A stretch of DNA of 24,890 nt from a virus: IMG/VR virus record IMGVR_UViG_3300013110_000163, positions 1-24,890 of that record. One strand, given 5' to 3'. The first letter of the stretch is position 1, and each line of letters opens with the position of its first letter. Below are positions 1 through 7,115 of the stretch, piece after piece. Made by a program: the position numbers and the translations under genes. Below the pieces are notes generated by a model that saw only the letters and a list, made by a program, of their open reading frames with translations, was not told where the DNA came from and did no database searches.

Positions 1-535
1 ATGATATTTCAGTTAGTTCTACATATGATAAACTGGTCCAATCAACATAATTGTCTGTAGTTTGGATTTCTAAACTTGGATTAAACATATAAAACATTTG
101 TTCAGTAATTTGCATTTTTTGTTCAGTATTACTTGTCCAAATATCTGCATTAACTGTTAGTCTATATGGACTTGGCATACTACGTTCAATAGTATAACTA
201 TCACCAGGACCTGCTGTATATGAGGCCGTGTCCTTATCATAGAATCGTTCTTTAATATGAACTTTGTCTATATGAGAGGGAGATTGTATTCTATCTCGAT
301 CAAAAGCTACATTTGTTATATAACAAGAAATTTGGGGTACCGTATTAAGAGCATTTTCACTATTTTTGCGAATAATACTTGCTACTTGACGAGAAATATC
401 TCCATATTTTACAGGAACTTGAATTAATGCAGAGTTACCAGCAGAATCTTTGCCAGTTTCTACATAAAAATGACTTAACAGTCTAATAAATTGAGCAAGG
501 TAACGGCGCATTTGGCCGTCATAATAAAAATCCAT
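1..535 (-). CDS. 15: Tail sheath stabiliser / tail completion protein gp15 (partial, C-terminus outside window)
   Basis: This gene runs off the left edge; 178 residues from the N-terminus are visible. In T4, gp15 forms the hexameric ring that caps the contracted-tail sheath and tube and joins the tail to the neck. The visible protein starts MDFYYDGQMRRYLAQF and continues with a polar segment and ALIQVPVKYGDISRQ, then a PQISCYITN strand. This parallels T4 gp15 (FGYFYNSSFRRY, FIRVPITYAS, LPRINLHLVD) in order and spacing. The start ATG overlaps the stop codon of the upstream gene by one base (TAATG), so it is probably translationally coupled to the gp14-like gene and shares its promoter. Assignment is from memory of the T4 sequence, not an alignment. 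The remaining third is not in the window. Confidence 0.8.
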   Translation of the reverse strand, partial: MDFYYDGQMRRYLAQFIRLLSHFYVETGKDSAGNSALIQVPVKYGDISRQVASIIRKNSENALNTVPQISCYITNVAFDRDRIQSPSHIDKVHIKERFYDKDTASYTAGPGDSYTIERSMPSPYRLTVNADIWTSNTEQKMQITEQMFYMFNPSLEIQTTDNYVDWTSLSYVELTEIS

Positions 536-1743
536 TATTTGTCCTCTCTAGCACTTAATACATTTGATAAACTTTGTCTAGAATCAATTTTAGTACCGTC
601 TGCCAGTGTAATACTTGTTTTAGTATTAAAGTTTTTAGTTCTATATGTTGATCTTGTACTTGTATTTGTAATATCCATTCGTACATTATCTTCAACATGT
701 ACCCATTTTTTACCATTATAAACGTATAATCTGTTAGGACTATAGTCTGTTCTTAATACATATTCGCCTTTAGTTGGATTAATAGTAAAACTGGTTAATG
801 CTTTTACTGGTGCTCCGTTTGGTGGAATACCATCACCTGCCAAGTAATGTTCTAATTTTTTCTCGGGTCGGCCGTAATATGTATCACCAGTTACTGCGGC
901 TGGTGAAGATTCATCTGCATCAACTGTGATTCCAGTGTCGTCAGTAGATACTAATATTATTGAACCATCTTCAGCACCTGGTGCTATCCAAAAGCGTGTT
1001 GTATCATAACCACTACGACCATCTACTATATCTTGTGTAAATGGAGCCATGGCTTCTGCTTGTTTTATAACAGCGTCATTTACTTCTAAGTTTTTAGAAT
1101 AGTCACTTAAAATTTGTTTTAATGTATCATCACCATCACCAGATTCAATGTCACCAAGTATATCTCTATATTCTTGTGCATCTACTAGTGGGGTACATTT
1201 TACACGCCATAAATGTGGATACCAAGTTTGGCTAAATCCCTCTGCCGCCCTGCTACCGTCTTGTATTACGTAATAACGTTTTAAACTTTCGTATACTTTA
1301 TCAACATTTTCATCTTCTAATGCATAATCATCTTTTAAATGTGGCAATTCAATAACATCACCACTTATTAGTTTTCTACCAAGAACACTAACCATATCAG
1401 TCATATGAAATGTAATAAAAATAGTGTCATTTTGTAAAAACAATCCAAATTGACTTAAATCAAAGTCTATATCGTTTACGTTATAGACTCCTTTCATGAA
1501 AGTTACATCTTTTTCATATTTTCGATCACGATTTTCTAAAAACAATAAATCCTGTATGTTAGTTACAGAATTATTAGTGTGCATCGGTTGGTCGGCTTTT
1601 TTTAAGTCGCCTTGATTGACAGGACCCATGTATTTGTGTATATTAACACCAGTGCCGCCAATGATAAATTGCTCACGAATACGGTTATCCATGAACTTAA
1701 AGTCATTTCCTTTAGTTGGTTTCCACAGTGAAAGTCTTGGCAT
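535..1743 (-). CDS. 14: Probable neck protein gp14-like, with C-terminal extension
   Basis: A 402-residue protein encoded directly before gp15, where T4-like phages place gp14. T4 gp14 (256 residues) forms part of the neck that joins portal and tail. The middle of this protein (about residues 60-140) has the pattern NIQDLLFLEN, then FGLFLQND, then a strand ending in ISGDVIELPHL. T4 gp14 shows the same order (SPDLIFGEDL, FGMQVQDEV, KEGDLIYFPM). The protein is about 150 residues longer than T4 gp14, and the extra C-terminal part includes NRLYVYNGKKWVHV, a short tryptophan motif common in phage fibre and collar proteins. A late-promoter-like TAAATA lies about 30 bases upstream on the minus strand, and a weak AAGAG ribosome site precedes the ATG. 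Family call is moderately sure; the role of the extension is unknown. Confidence 0.65.
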   Translation of the reverse strand: MPRLSLWKPTKGNDFKFMDNRIREQFIIGGTGVNIHKYMGPVNQGDLKKADQPMHTNNSVTNIQDLLFLENRDRKYEKDVTFMKGVYNVNDIDFDLSQFGLFLQNDTIFITFHMTDMVSVLGRKLISGDVIELPHLKDDYALEDENVDKVYESLKRYYVIQDGSRAAEGFSQTWYPHLWRVKCTPLVDAQEYRDILGDIESGDGDDTLKQILSDYSKNLEVNDAVIKQAEAMAPFTQDIVDGRSGYDTTRFWIAPGAEDGSIILVSTDDTGITVDADESSPAAVTGDTYYGRPEKKLEHYLAGDGIPPNGAPVKALTSFTINPTKGEYVLRTDYSPNRLYVYNGKKWVHVEDNVRMDITNTSTRSTYRTKNFNTKTSITLADGTKIDSRQSLSNVLSAREDK

Positions 1744-1767
1744 TTTGTAACTCTTATGTTATAATAC

Positions 1768-1775
1768 TATTTAGC
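1768..1775 (-). promoter_or_regulatory. Late-promoter-like element (GCTAAATA) for gp14-gp15
   Basis: Read on the minus strand the octamer is GCTAAATA, close to the T4 late promoter TATAAATA. With T4 geometry transcription would start near 1762, giving a 19-base leader that contains a weak AAGAG ribosome site before the ATG at 1743. Confidence 0.55.
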
Positions 1776-1797
1776 ACTATATATACGAGGCAATACT

Positions 1798-2970
1798 ATG
1801 GCTAGAAAGAAACAAAAACGAGTATCTAAGAAGAAAGACGGGTTATTTTCTGAACCTAAATTTGATGATATTGTTATAGAAGGCGAATTAATGGATATAA
1901 GTGATAAACAACGTCAAGATATTAACCTTAGAATTAATCAGGGTTTAAATTTTTACAATTATCATTTTACTTCAAAGCATTCTAAACAACCATTAATACA
2001 GTGGATGGAAGCACAAAAAGTAGTAGATAAAGAATCTATTAGAAAAGTTCGATCGGCAAAAGATTGGCAAATAGGAATAACTGTGGGCTCTGTAGCAAGA
2101 ATGTTATTAAATGGTTGCCCACCAATGGAAAATCTTTTATTGGCTCTTAGGCAAAAAATAAAAGAGTTACCAGATGTAGTAGAAGAAGAAAAAGAAGAAG
2201 TTAAAAATCTTGCCCCTGTAATATCTATACAGGAACGCATGAAAATAAATCTTAATGAATTTCTTGGTGAGCATGTAGAAGGTGAGATTGATGACTTTTT
2301 TGATAATGGATTAAAAAGTGATTTTAAAATGTCAAATGCATTACAATTAAAGGAGATTACTGGTAAAGCGGCGGCATTAATACCTGCTATATACGCACAA
2401 GAAGTTGCAGACTTTAATACTTTGCTCAATCCTGTAGAGAAAGATGACGAATATGAGCAGTTGGTAGAAGCATACCCATATAAAAAAGCGGAGATAAAAC
2501 GTATATTAGAGTTTTATAATATGCTTATAGAGGATGCCTTACACCATTCTAATATACAAAAAGCAAATCGTAAAGTGCGAGCGAGAAAAGCACCATCAAA
2601 AGAAAAACAAGTAGCCAAATTAAAATACAAAGTAAATGATGACAAGTATAAATTAGTATCAATTGATCCTCAAAATATTATAGGTGCTCAAGAGTTGTGG
2701 GTGTTTAATACCAAAACTCGTAAAATTGGCAAGTATGTTGCTACAAATGGATTTAGTGTTGGTCAATTAGGTATTAAAGGAACTACTATTACTGGATTTG
2801 ATGATGTCAAGAGTATACAAAAAACATTACGCAAGCCTGAAGAATCACTTAAAGAGTTTAATAGTGCTGGTAAAGTAGTATTGCGTAAATTTTTAGATAA
2901 TTTAACTACTACAGGTATTAAATTGAATGGGAGAGTTAATAGCGATGTTATATTGCTGAAGGTATTTTAA
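1798..2970 (+). CDS. Conserved phage protein of unknown function
   Basis: A 390-residue soluble protein I cannot assign. It begins with a very basic tail (MARKKQKRVSKKKDG), contains an acidic Lys/Glu-rich stretch near residues 125-140, and ends in a more ordered domain with the phrase SIDPQNIIGAQELWVFNTKTRK and a GIKGTTITGFD segment. From memory this C-terminal part resembles hypothetical proteins beside structural genes in marine T4-like phages, which suggests a virion or assembly role (inference). The ATG is preceded by an ACGAGG Shine-Dalgarno about seven bases upstream. It is divergent from the gp14 gene, with only 54 bases between the two starts. There is no signal peptide and no obvious membrane segment. 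Confidence 0.8.
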   Translation: MARKKQKRVSKKKDGLFSEPKFDDIVIEGELMDISDKQRQDINLRINQGLNFYNYHFTSKHSKQPLIQWMEAQKVVDKESIRKVRSAKDWQIGITVGSVARMLLNGCPPMENLLLALRQKIKELPDVVEEEKEEVKNLAPVISIQERMKINLNEFLGEHVEGEIDDFFDNGLKSDFKMSNALQLKEITGKAAALIPAIYAQEVADFNTLLNPVEKDDEYEQLVEAYPYKKAEIKRILEFYNMLIEDALHHSNIQKANRKVRARKAPSKEKQVAKLKYKVNDDKYKLVSIDPQNIIGAQELWVFNTKTRKIGKYVATNGFSVGQLGIKGTTITGFDDVKSIQKTLRKPEESLKEFNSAGKVVLRKFLDNLTTTGIKLNGRVNSDVILLKVF

Positions 2971-2976
2971 TAAATA
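2969..2976 (+). promoter_or_regulatory. Late-promoter-like AATAAATA directly abutting gp13 start
   Basis: TAAATA is followed by five bases (CATAT) and then the gp13 ATG at 2982. In T4 late promoters about five bases separate the TATAAATA box from +1, so the transcript would begin at the start codon. No Shine-Dalgarno fits in between. Confidence 0.6.
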
Positions 2977-2981
2977 CATAT

Positions 2982-3746
2982 ATGGCAAGTAAAGAATTAA
3001 CTAAACTAAAAACTGCGTTGTTTGATAATGTTAGATTACGACTTGGTGCTCAGATTATTGACGTTGAATTAGATAATGAGCATTTAGAAGTAGGCTTAGA
3101 AAATGCTATTAATAAGTATCGTCAATTAAGTTCAAACTCTGTAGAAGAATCTTACGGCTTCTTAAAACTTGAGAAAAATAGACAAGATTACTTTTTAGAT
3201 GCTAATGTTTTAGAAGTAAGACAAATTTTCCGTAGAACAATTGGTAGCACAACAGGTGGTGGTGCCTCCAATTTTGAACCATTTGAAGCAGGATATATGA
3301 ATATGTATATGCTTAAAGCAGGTATGGTTGGTGGTTTAGCAACATATGAAATGTTTAGTGGTTATCAAGAAACAGCCGCAAGAATGTTTGGTGGTTTTAT
3401 TAATTATAGATTTGATCCAGTTACTAAAAAATTAACCATTGTGCGTAAAATTGATAGTGATGAAGGTGAAGATGTTTTGATGTGGATGTATAATCAAAAA
3501 CCAGATGAAAATCTTTTACAACATCATATGACTAAGAAATGGATGGAAGATTATACACTTGCTATGAATAAAGAAATACTTGGCGAATCTCGTGGTAAAT
3601 TTGCTACAATTGCTGGTCCACAAGGTGGTACTACTATGAATGGTGCTGAATTAAAAGCAGAAGGACAGCAAATGATGGCAGATTTAATATTACAACTTAA
3701 TAATTACGAAGATGGTGGTGTGCCAATGTCGTTTATTATCGGTTAA
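2982..3746 (+). CDS. 13: Neck protein gp13 (head completion)
   Basis: A 254-residue homologue of T4 gp13, a neck protein that binds below the portal and prepares filled heads for tail attachment. The N-terminal region has RLRLGAQIIDVELDNEHLE, matching the T4 gp13 phrase RRLGAPIINVELTPDQ. The C-terminal region has MTKKWMEDYTLAMNKEILG, a GPQGGTTMNGAEL segment and the terminal PMSFIIG, which mirror WVKDYATALAKELNGQ, PGGVTIDGQRL and PFGILVG in T4. It is shorter than T4 gp13 (309 residues), mainly in the middle. It lies on the opposite strand from the gp14 and gp15 genes, unlike the co-linear 13-14-15 order of T4. Confidence 0.88.
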   Translation: MASKELTKLKTALFDNVRLRLGAQIIDVELDNEHLEVGLENAINKYRQLSSNSVEESYGFLKLEKNRQDYFLDANVLEVRQIFRRTIGSTTGGGASNFEPFEAGYMNMYMLKAGMVGGLATYEMFSGYQETAARMFGGFINYRFDPVTKKLTIVRKIDSDEGEDVLMWMYNQKPDENLLQHHMTKKWMEDYTLAMNKEILGESRGKFATIAGPQGGTTMNGAELKAEGQQMMADLILQLNNYEDGGVPMSFIIG

Positions 3747-3758
3747 TAAATTTCTCTA

Positions 3759-3766
3759 ATTAAATA
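3759..3766 (+). promoter_or_regulatory. Late-promoter-like ATTAAATA abutting the next start
   Basis: TAAATA, five bases (TTACT), then the ATG at 3772. Same geometry as upstream of gp13. Confidence 0.55.
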
Positions 3767-3771
3767 TTACT

Positions 3772-4623
3772 ATGACTCAATCTCCATTGAAGTTCTATGT
3801 TATTGCGTATGCCAGTGGACATAAGGGCAATAAATTAGCACATAATTTAATTACAAAATTTCCAGAGCAATTTGAAGTAAAATACTATAATGAAAAAGTA
3901 CATAAATTAGATGGTTGGGGACATGAGTTTTTAGAACATTATCTTGCAGACATATATTGGTATCATGAGTTTTTACCTGTTGAAAAAAACACGTATTTTA
4001 GTACAGTATTATATCACAAATATGTTGATGAAATTATTGCTGACTTGCATCGTAGGTTACAAGATGATGACAGATATCCACGTAATGATAAATGGAAAAT
4101 AGTTTTAACTCATGGTAGTTCTATTATTCAATTACATGCTATACGTAATCAAATATTAGATGCTCTTGGAGGAGTACTGCTTCTTAATAGGAATCAATTA
4201 GGACATTGTGTCCATATTACTCAAGTAATGTGTGATGATCTACAGCAAAACGCTCAGTATTTTCGTCGGCACCATGAAAGTACTAATGGATATGGTGATT
4301 ATTTTGATGATTTACGTAGTTATGCTATAGGACCTGGTGGGTATATGTATTTTGGTGGGCAAGTAGATGTATCTTTTGAAACGGATACAATTATTAAAAC
4401 AGAAGATATAGATGATGAATCTTTTTATACTTTAGATAATTTATTTAAATCACGCCCAGTTTTACCTGAGTATATTGTAAATCGTTGGACTAAAAATATT
4501 ACTATAGAAGAAGATACTTGGATTTATACTAATATAGCATATAAATTACAGGCATTAGGGTATCAAGTGCCTCCAGATAAAATTTATAAAAATAAGGCAG
4601 ATTTGCTTGCAATTTGTGGTTAG
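3772..4623 (+). CDS. Unknown phage protein, possibly P-loop-like
   Basis: A 283-residue protein I do not recognise. It opens with a hydrophobic strand followed by a Gly/His turn, FYVIAYASGHKGNKLAHNLI, which looks like the strand-loop-helix start of a nucleotide-binding or sulfotransferase-like fold but lacks a proper GxxxxGK(S/T). A second strand-turn is seen at IVLTHGSSIIQLHAI. The protein is rich in aromatic and histidine residues and has no membrane segment. Its N-terminus is reminiscent of the 248-residue product starting at 12992 (FIFLCYPHGAGGEFLSYII); the two could be distant relatives (inference). It sits between gp13 and the dNMP kinase gene with its own late-promoter-like box. Confidence 0.75.
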   Translation: MTQSPLKFYVIAYASGHKGNKLAHNLITKFPEQFEVKYYNEKVHKLDGWGHEFLEHYLADIYWYHEFLPVEKNTYFSTVLYHKYVDEIIADLHRRLQDDDRYPRNDKWKIVLTHGSSIIQLHAIRNQILDALGGVLLLNRNQLGHCVHITQVMCDDLQQNAQYFRRHHESTNGYGDYFDDLRSYAIGPGGYMYFGGQVDVSFETDTIIKTEDIDDESFYTLDNLFKSRPVLPEYIVNRWTKNITIEEDTWIYTNIAYKLQALGYQVPPDKIYKNKADLLAICG

Positions 4624-4641
4624 TTATGCTACAATAATGAA

Positions 4642-5271
4642 ATGATTATAGGACTTGTTGGTCTAAAAGGCTGTGGTAAAGACACAGCGGCTGATTTTTT
4701 TATCACACATTATGATAATTGGATTAAGGGTAGTTTTGCTGACTCTCTTAAAGATACCTGTGCTTGTGTATTTGGTTGGGATAGAGAAATGCTTGAAGGT
4801 AGCACACATGAAAGCAGAGAATGGCGCGAAACAGTAGATAAGTGGTGGGCAGAAAAATTAGATCGTTCAGGCTTTACACCACGTATAGCCTTACAACTCA
4901 TTGGCACGGATTTGTGGCGTAATCAATTTAATGATGGTATTTGGTTATTAAGTTTTGAGAAAAAACTATTAGACATTAAAGAAAATGTTATGATTACTGA
5001 TTGCCGTTTTCCAAATGAGATTGATTTAATTCAACGATTAAACGGAAAAATTGTTAGAGTTAAACGTGGTGAAGATCCACCATGGTGGGATCTTGCTATT
5101 GAAGATAATGCTCGACGAAATGAACCATATTATAATCCAATGGTTCCACAAGCATATCCTGAAGTTCATGCTAGTGAATCTTCATGGGCAGGTTGCACTG
5201 AAGATTATGTTATAGTTAATGATGGAACATTGGAAGATTTAGAAGAGGCAGTTAAGAATCTGAATGTATAG
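4642..5271 (+). CDS. 1: Deoxynucleoside monophosphate kinase, T4 gp1-like
   Basis: A 209-residue P-loop kinase. In T4, gp1 phosphorylates dTMP, dGMP and hydroxymethyl-dCMP to diphosphates for phage DNA synthesis. The P-loop GLKGCGKDTAADFF sits at about residues 7-20. A later ITDCRFPNEIDLI motif (about residues 113-125) matches the (I/V)TDxRFxNE signature of phage dNMP kinases. Near the end, HASESSW plus VIVNDGT is also typical of the family. T4 gp1 is 241 residues, so this is slightly short but appears complete. No late-promoter box or Shine-Dalgarno is evident; the start is 18 bases after the previous stop, so read-through from the upstream promoter is likely. Its last 20 bases overlap the end of the convergent radical-SAM gene. 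Specificity is not visible. Confidence 0.9.
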   Translation: MIIGLVGLKGCGKDTAADFFITHYDNWIKGSFADSLKDTCACVFGWDREMLEGSTHESREWRETVDKWWAEKLDRSGFTPRIALQLIGTDLWRNQFNDGIWLLSFEKKLLDIKENVMITDCRFPNEIDLIQRLNGKIVRVKRGEDPPWWDLAIEDNARRNEPYYNPMVPQAYPEVHASESSWAGCTEDYVIVNDGTLEDLEEAVKNLNV

Positions 5272-6589
5272 CGTCATAAACTACCGGAAAAAGTTCTGGA
5301 TAATTAGTGCCGCGACGTCGGTCTAGTTCGGAAAGATAACGGTGTAGTTGTTTTTGTAATTCCTTATCGGGAGTAGATGCTTTAATACTTTTAGCAATGC
5401 CTTCCCAGTATTCTTTAGTGTTTATTATTGTTTGTTCACCAAATGTTTCTATTCTATTAATAGCTTCAGTATAACCCCAATCAAGAATTTGTGGTCCAAA
5501 TATAGAAGGGTGTATACAAGGTCGTCCACCTGCTTGCATCAATGAAATGTTTACTACTCTATATATTTTCTCTCTTTTTCTTTTTTCGGTTCTATTTTGT
5601 TTAAAAAATTGCTCTTGCCATGTATTAACTTTATCGATGAGATCTGCCATTGTAAAAGTTGTTAATGGCATCCAACACATGTTAATGCTTGGATTCATAT
5701 TAGTATTATCTATATAATAATTAAAATTAGTCTCCCACCATTCAAGATTTAACCCAGATCTAACATATTCTGCTTCCTTACCCCAACAATCTAAACTAGC
5801 GATAAGTTTAAATTGTCTTAAATTACCGTTATCACATAAGGCCTGCATTTTGTCCATCATGCGAGATACTTTTTTTGGTTCTAATGAAAGATTGCTATTA
5901 ATATTTAATATTAATTCAGGACATTTTTTAGTAGATAAGAAATCTAATAACTCGATGGTTTCGGGTTGAGTAAAGGGCTCGCCGCCTAATATATATAAGT
6001 TTCTTAAATGTTGTATATTTTCATCAAGCCAAACATATAGTTTTTCTTTTACATTTAACACGTTACTAGTATAGTTGGATTTCCAGTTTCTTGGATCCAA
6101 ATCTGTTGCAAATCCATACAGATATTCATCTATATGTCCAAATTTCTTATTTTCAGCTTCCCATGTAGTGCTAAAATATTGCCCACAATATGTACAAGAC
6201 ATTTGGCAATTAGTACTAAAAAATAATTCTAATTCAGTAGGGGTAATATTGTCGACTTGAGTAGGATTATCTTTTAATTCCTTTGCAGATTCTGGACCAT
6301 GTGGCCACTTTGAATGCAACATTCTATCGCTCATTCCGCCAGCATCTTCTATAACTTTACAATGTTCACAGCCGTTGCCTGGCCATTCATCCCTGAGCAT
6401 TTTTTGTCTTGCGAGAACTTTTTCTTCAGTGTTATGAAAATCAAAGTTATCTGGTATTCTATCTTGGTCAACTCTGTGGCAACTTGCAGTAGTGTTAGTG
6501 GTTAGAAATATAGTGCTATGTGACCATTTAAGACGACATTGTAAATTCGACTGTAATGGATGCATAAAATAATTTGGTCCGTTTGTCAT
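5252..6589 (-). CDS. Radical SAM protein with N-terminal twitch-like cysteine domain
   Basis: A 445-residue radical S-adenosylmethionine enzyme. The 4Fe-4S motif CQMSCTYC uses Cys128, Cys132 and Cys135; GGEPF at about 202-206 is the SAM-binding GGE motif. Upstream of the core is a cysteine region (Cys18, Cys37, Cys74, Cys77, the last pair as GCEHC) that resembles the auxiliary-cluster twitch or SPASM-type domain, here placed N-terminally. The same architecture recurs at 17793-18998. Such enzymes generally modify peptides or small molecules; the substrate here is unknown. The ATG follows TAAATA by exactly five bases on the minus strand. The HNH gene lies just upstream on the same strand. Other start codons are less likely because of that promoter match. 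Confidence 0.85.
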   Translation of the reverse strand: MTNGPNYFMHPLQSNLQCRLKWSHSTIFLTTNTTASCHRVDQDRIPDNFDFHNTEEKVLARQKMLRDEWPGNGCEHCKVIEDAGGMSDRMLHSKWPHGPESAKELKDNPTQVDNITPTELELFFSTNCQMSCTYCGQYFSTTWEAENKKFGHIDEYLYGFATDLDPRNWKSNYTSNVLNVKEKLYVWLDENIQHLRNLYILGGEPFTQPETIELLDFLSTKKCPELILNINSNLSLEPKKVSRMMDKMQALCDNGNLRQFKLIASLDCWGKEAEYVRSGLNLEWWETNFNYYIDNTNMNPSINMCWMPLTTFTMADLIDKVNTWQEQFFKQNRTEKRKREKIYRVVNISLMQAGGRPCIHPSIFGPQILDWGYTEAINRIETFGEQTIINTKEYWEGIAKSIKASTPDKELQKQLHRYLSELDRRRGTNYPELFPVVYDAIHSDS

Positions 6590-6594
6590 AATAA

Positions 6595-6602
6595 TATTTA
6601 CC
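6595..6602 (-). promoter_or_regulatory. Late-promoter-like GGTAAATA abutting radical-SAM start
   Basis: On the minus strand TAAATA is followed by TTATT and then the ATG at 6589. The box lies in the 15-base gap after the HNH gene's stop. Confidence 0.55.
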
Positions 6603-6604
6603 TT

Positions 6605-6961
6605 TTAAAAATCTGGTATTAAATCTCCTTGCTTCCATCCTTTTCCTGAGATATATAACATTCTATGGCAATTAGCACACACTGTTCTTAAATTTTTCCA
6701 ATTGTTGTTTTTTCTATTTCCATCTTGATGATATACATCTAGTTGTATATGATGTTGTGGTTTAAAACCACATCTTTCGCATTGAGTTTTTTTAGTATAT
6801 CCGCTTGCTTTCCATTCTGTGTGTGATGTTGTTTCTAATTTTTTATCTTGTCGTATGCATTTATCACACTGTGTTCTGTAATGTGGTATTCCTTTTTTAT
6901 AATAATTTACAGCAACTGGACGCATACCACAACGACAGAGTGGTCTTTTAGCATGTTTCAT
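6605..6961 (-). CDS. HNH endonuclease with zinc ribbons
   Basis: A 118-residue HNH-family nuclease. An N-terminal zinc-ribbon-like set (Cys9, Cys11, Cys32, Cys35) precedes the HNH core: Cys61-x2-Cys64, the catalytic-type His78 within DVYHQDGN, Asn90 within NLRTV, and Cys95-x2-Cys98-His99. HNH proteins of this size in T4-like phages are often free-standing homing endonucleases, and some phage HNH proteins assist DNA packaging; the sequence does not distinguish these. It lies just left of the tail sheath gene, transcribed away from it, with an abutting late-promoter-like box. Insertion between two divergent transcription units is consistent with a mobile homing gene (inference). Confidence 0.85.
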   Translation of the reverse strand: MKHAKRPLCRCGMRPVAVNYYKKGIPHYRTQCDKCIRQDKKLETTSHTEWKASGYTKKTQCERCGFKPQHHIQLDVYHQDGNRKNNNWKNLRTVCANCHRMLYISGKGWKQGDLIPDF

Positions 6962-6966
6962 AATAT

Positions 6967-6974
6967 TATTTATT
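6967..6974 (-). promoter_or_regulatory. Late-promoter-like AATAAATA abutting HNH start
   Basis: On the minus strand TAAATA, five bases (ATATT), then the ATG at 6961. It is about 65 bases from the divergent sheath promoter. Confidence 0.6.
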
Positions 6975-7035
6975 TCATGGAACCCTTTTTTATACCCTTT
7001 ATGAGTTTGTATCGACGCTTATTTTACTAAGATCA

Positions 7036-7043
7036 AATAAATA
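7036..7043 (+). promoter_or_regulatory. Late-promoter-like AATAAATA for tail sheath
   Basis: The box lies 72 bases before the sheath ATG. T4-like geometry puts +1 near 7049 and gives a 67-base leader ending in the CGAGGAAAA ribosome site. This is the longest leader in the window. Confidence 0.6.
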
Positions 7044-7054
7044 CGAGTATTAAG

Positions 7055-7074
7055 ATACATCAAAAAGGATGTAT
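7055..7074 (+). promoter_or_regulatory. Hairpin in the tail sheath leader
   Basis: ATACATC and GATGTAT form a perfect 7-bp stem around an AAAAAG loop, within six bases of the predicted transcript start. A 5'-end hairpin like this could stabilise the mRNA (inference). Confidence 0.5.
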
Positions 7075-7075
7075 G

Positions 7076-7093
7076 AATTTTAATATTAAAATT
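7076..7093 (+). promoter_or_regulatory. 18-bp perfect palindrome in the tail sheath leader
   Basis: AATTTTAATATTAAAATT is its own reverse complement. It is flanked by GTATG on the left and CATAC a few bases to its right, so the RNA could form a longer imperfect stem ending just before the ribosome site. It could also be a dimeric protein-binding site. Confidence 0.4.
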
Positions 7094-7115
7094 TAAGACA
7101 TACGAGGAAAAAATT

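Noticed and set aside
491-721. Open frame on plus across the gp14/gp15 junction
   Set aside because: It is antisense to two well-supported overlapping genes, is hydrophobic and repetitive in a way expected of a reversed AT-rich frame, and has no ribosome site or promoter.
1778-1785. TATATATA as a late promoter for the gene at 1798
   Set aside because: It differs from the TAAATA core shared by the other sites, and AT-rich sequence makes such a match likely by chance; that gene's promoter remains unassigned.
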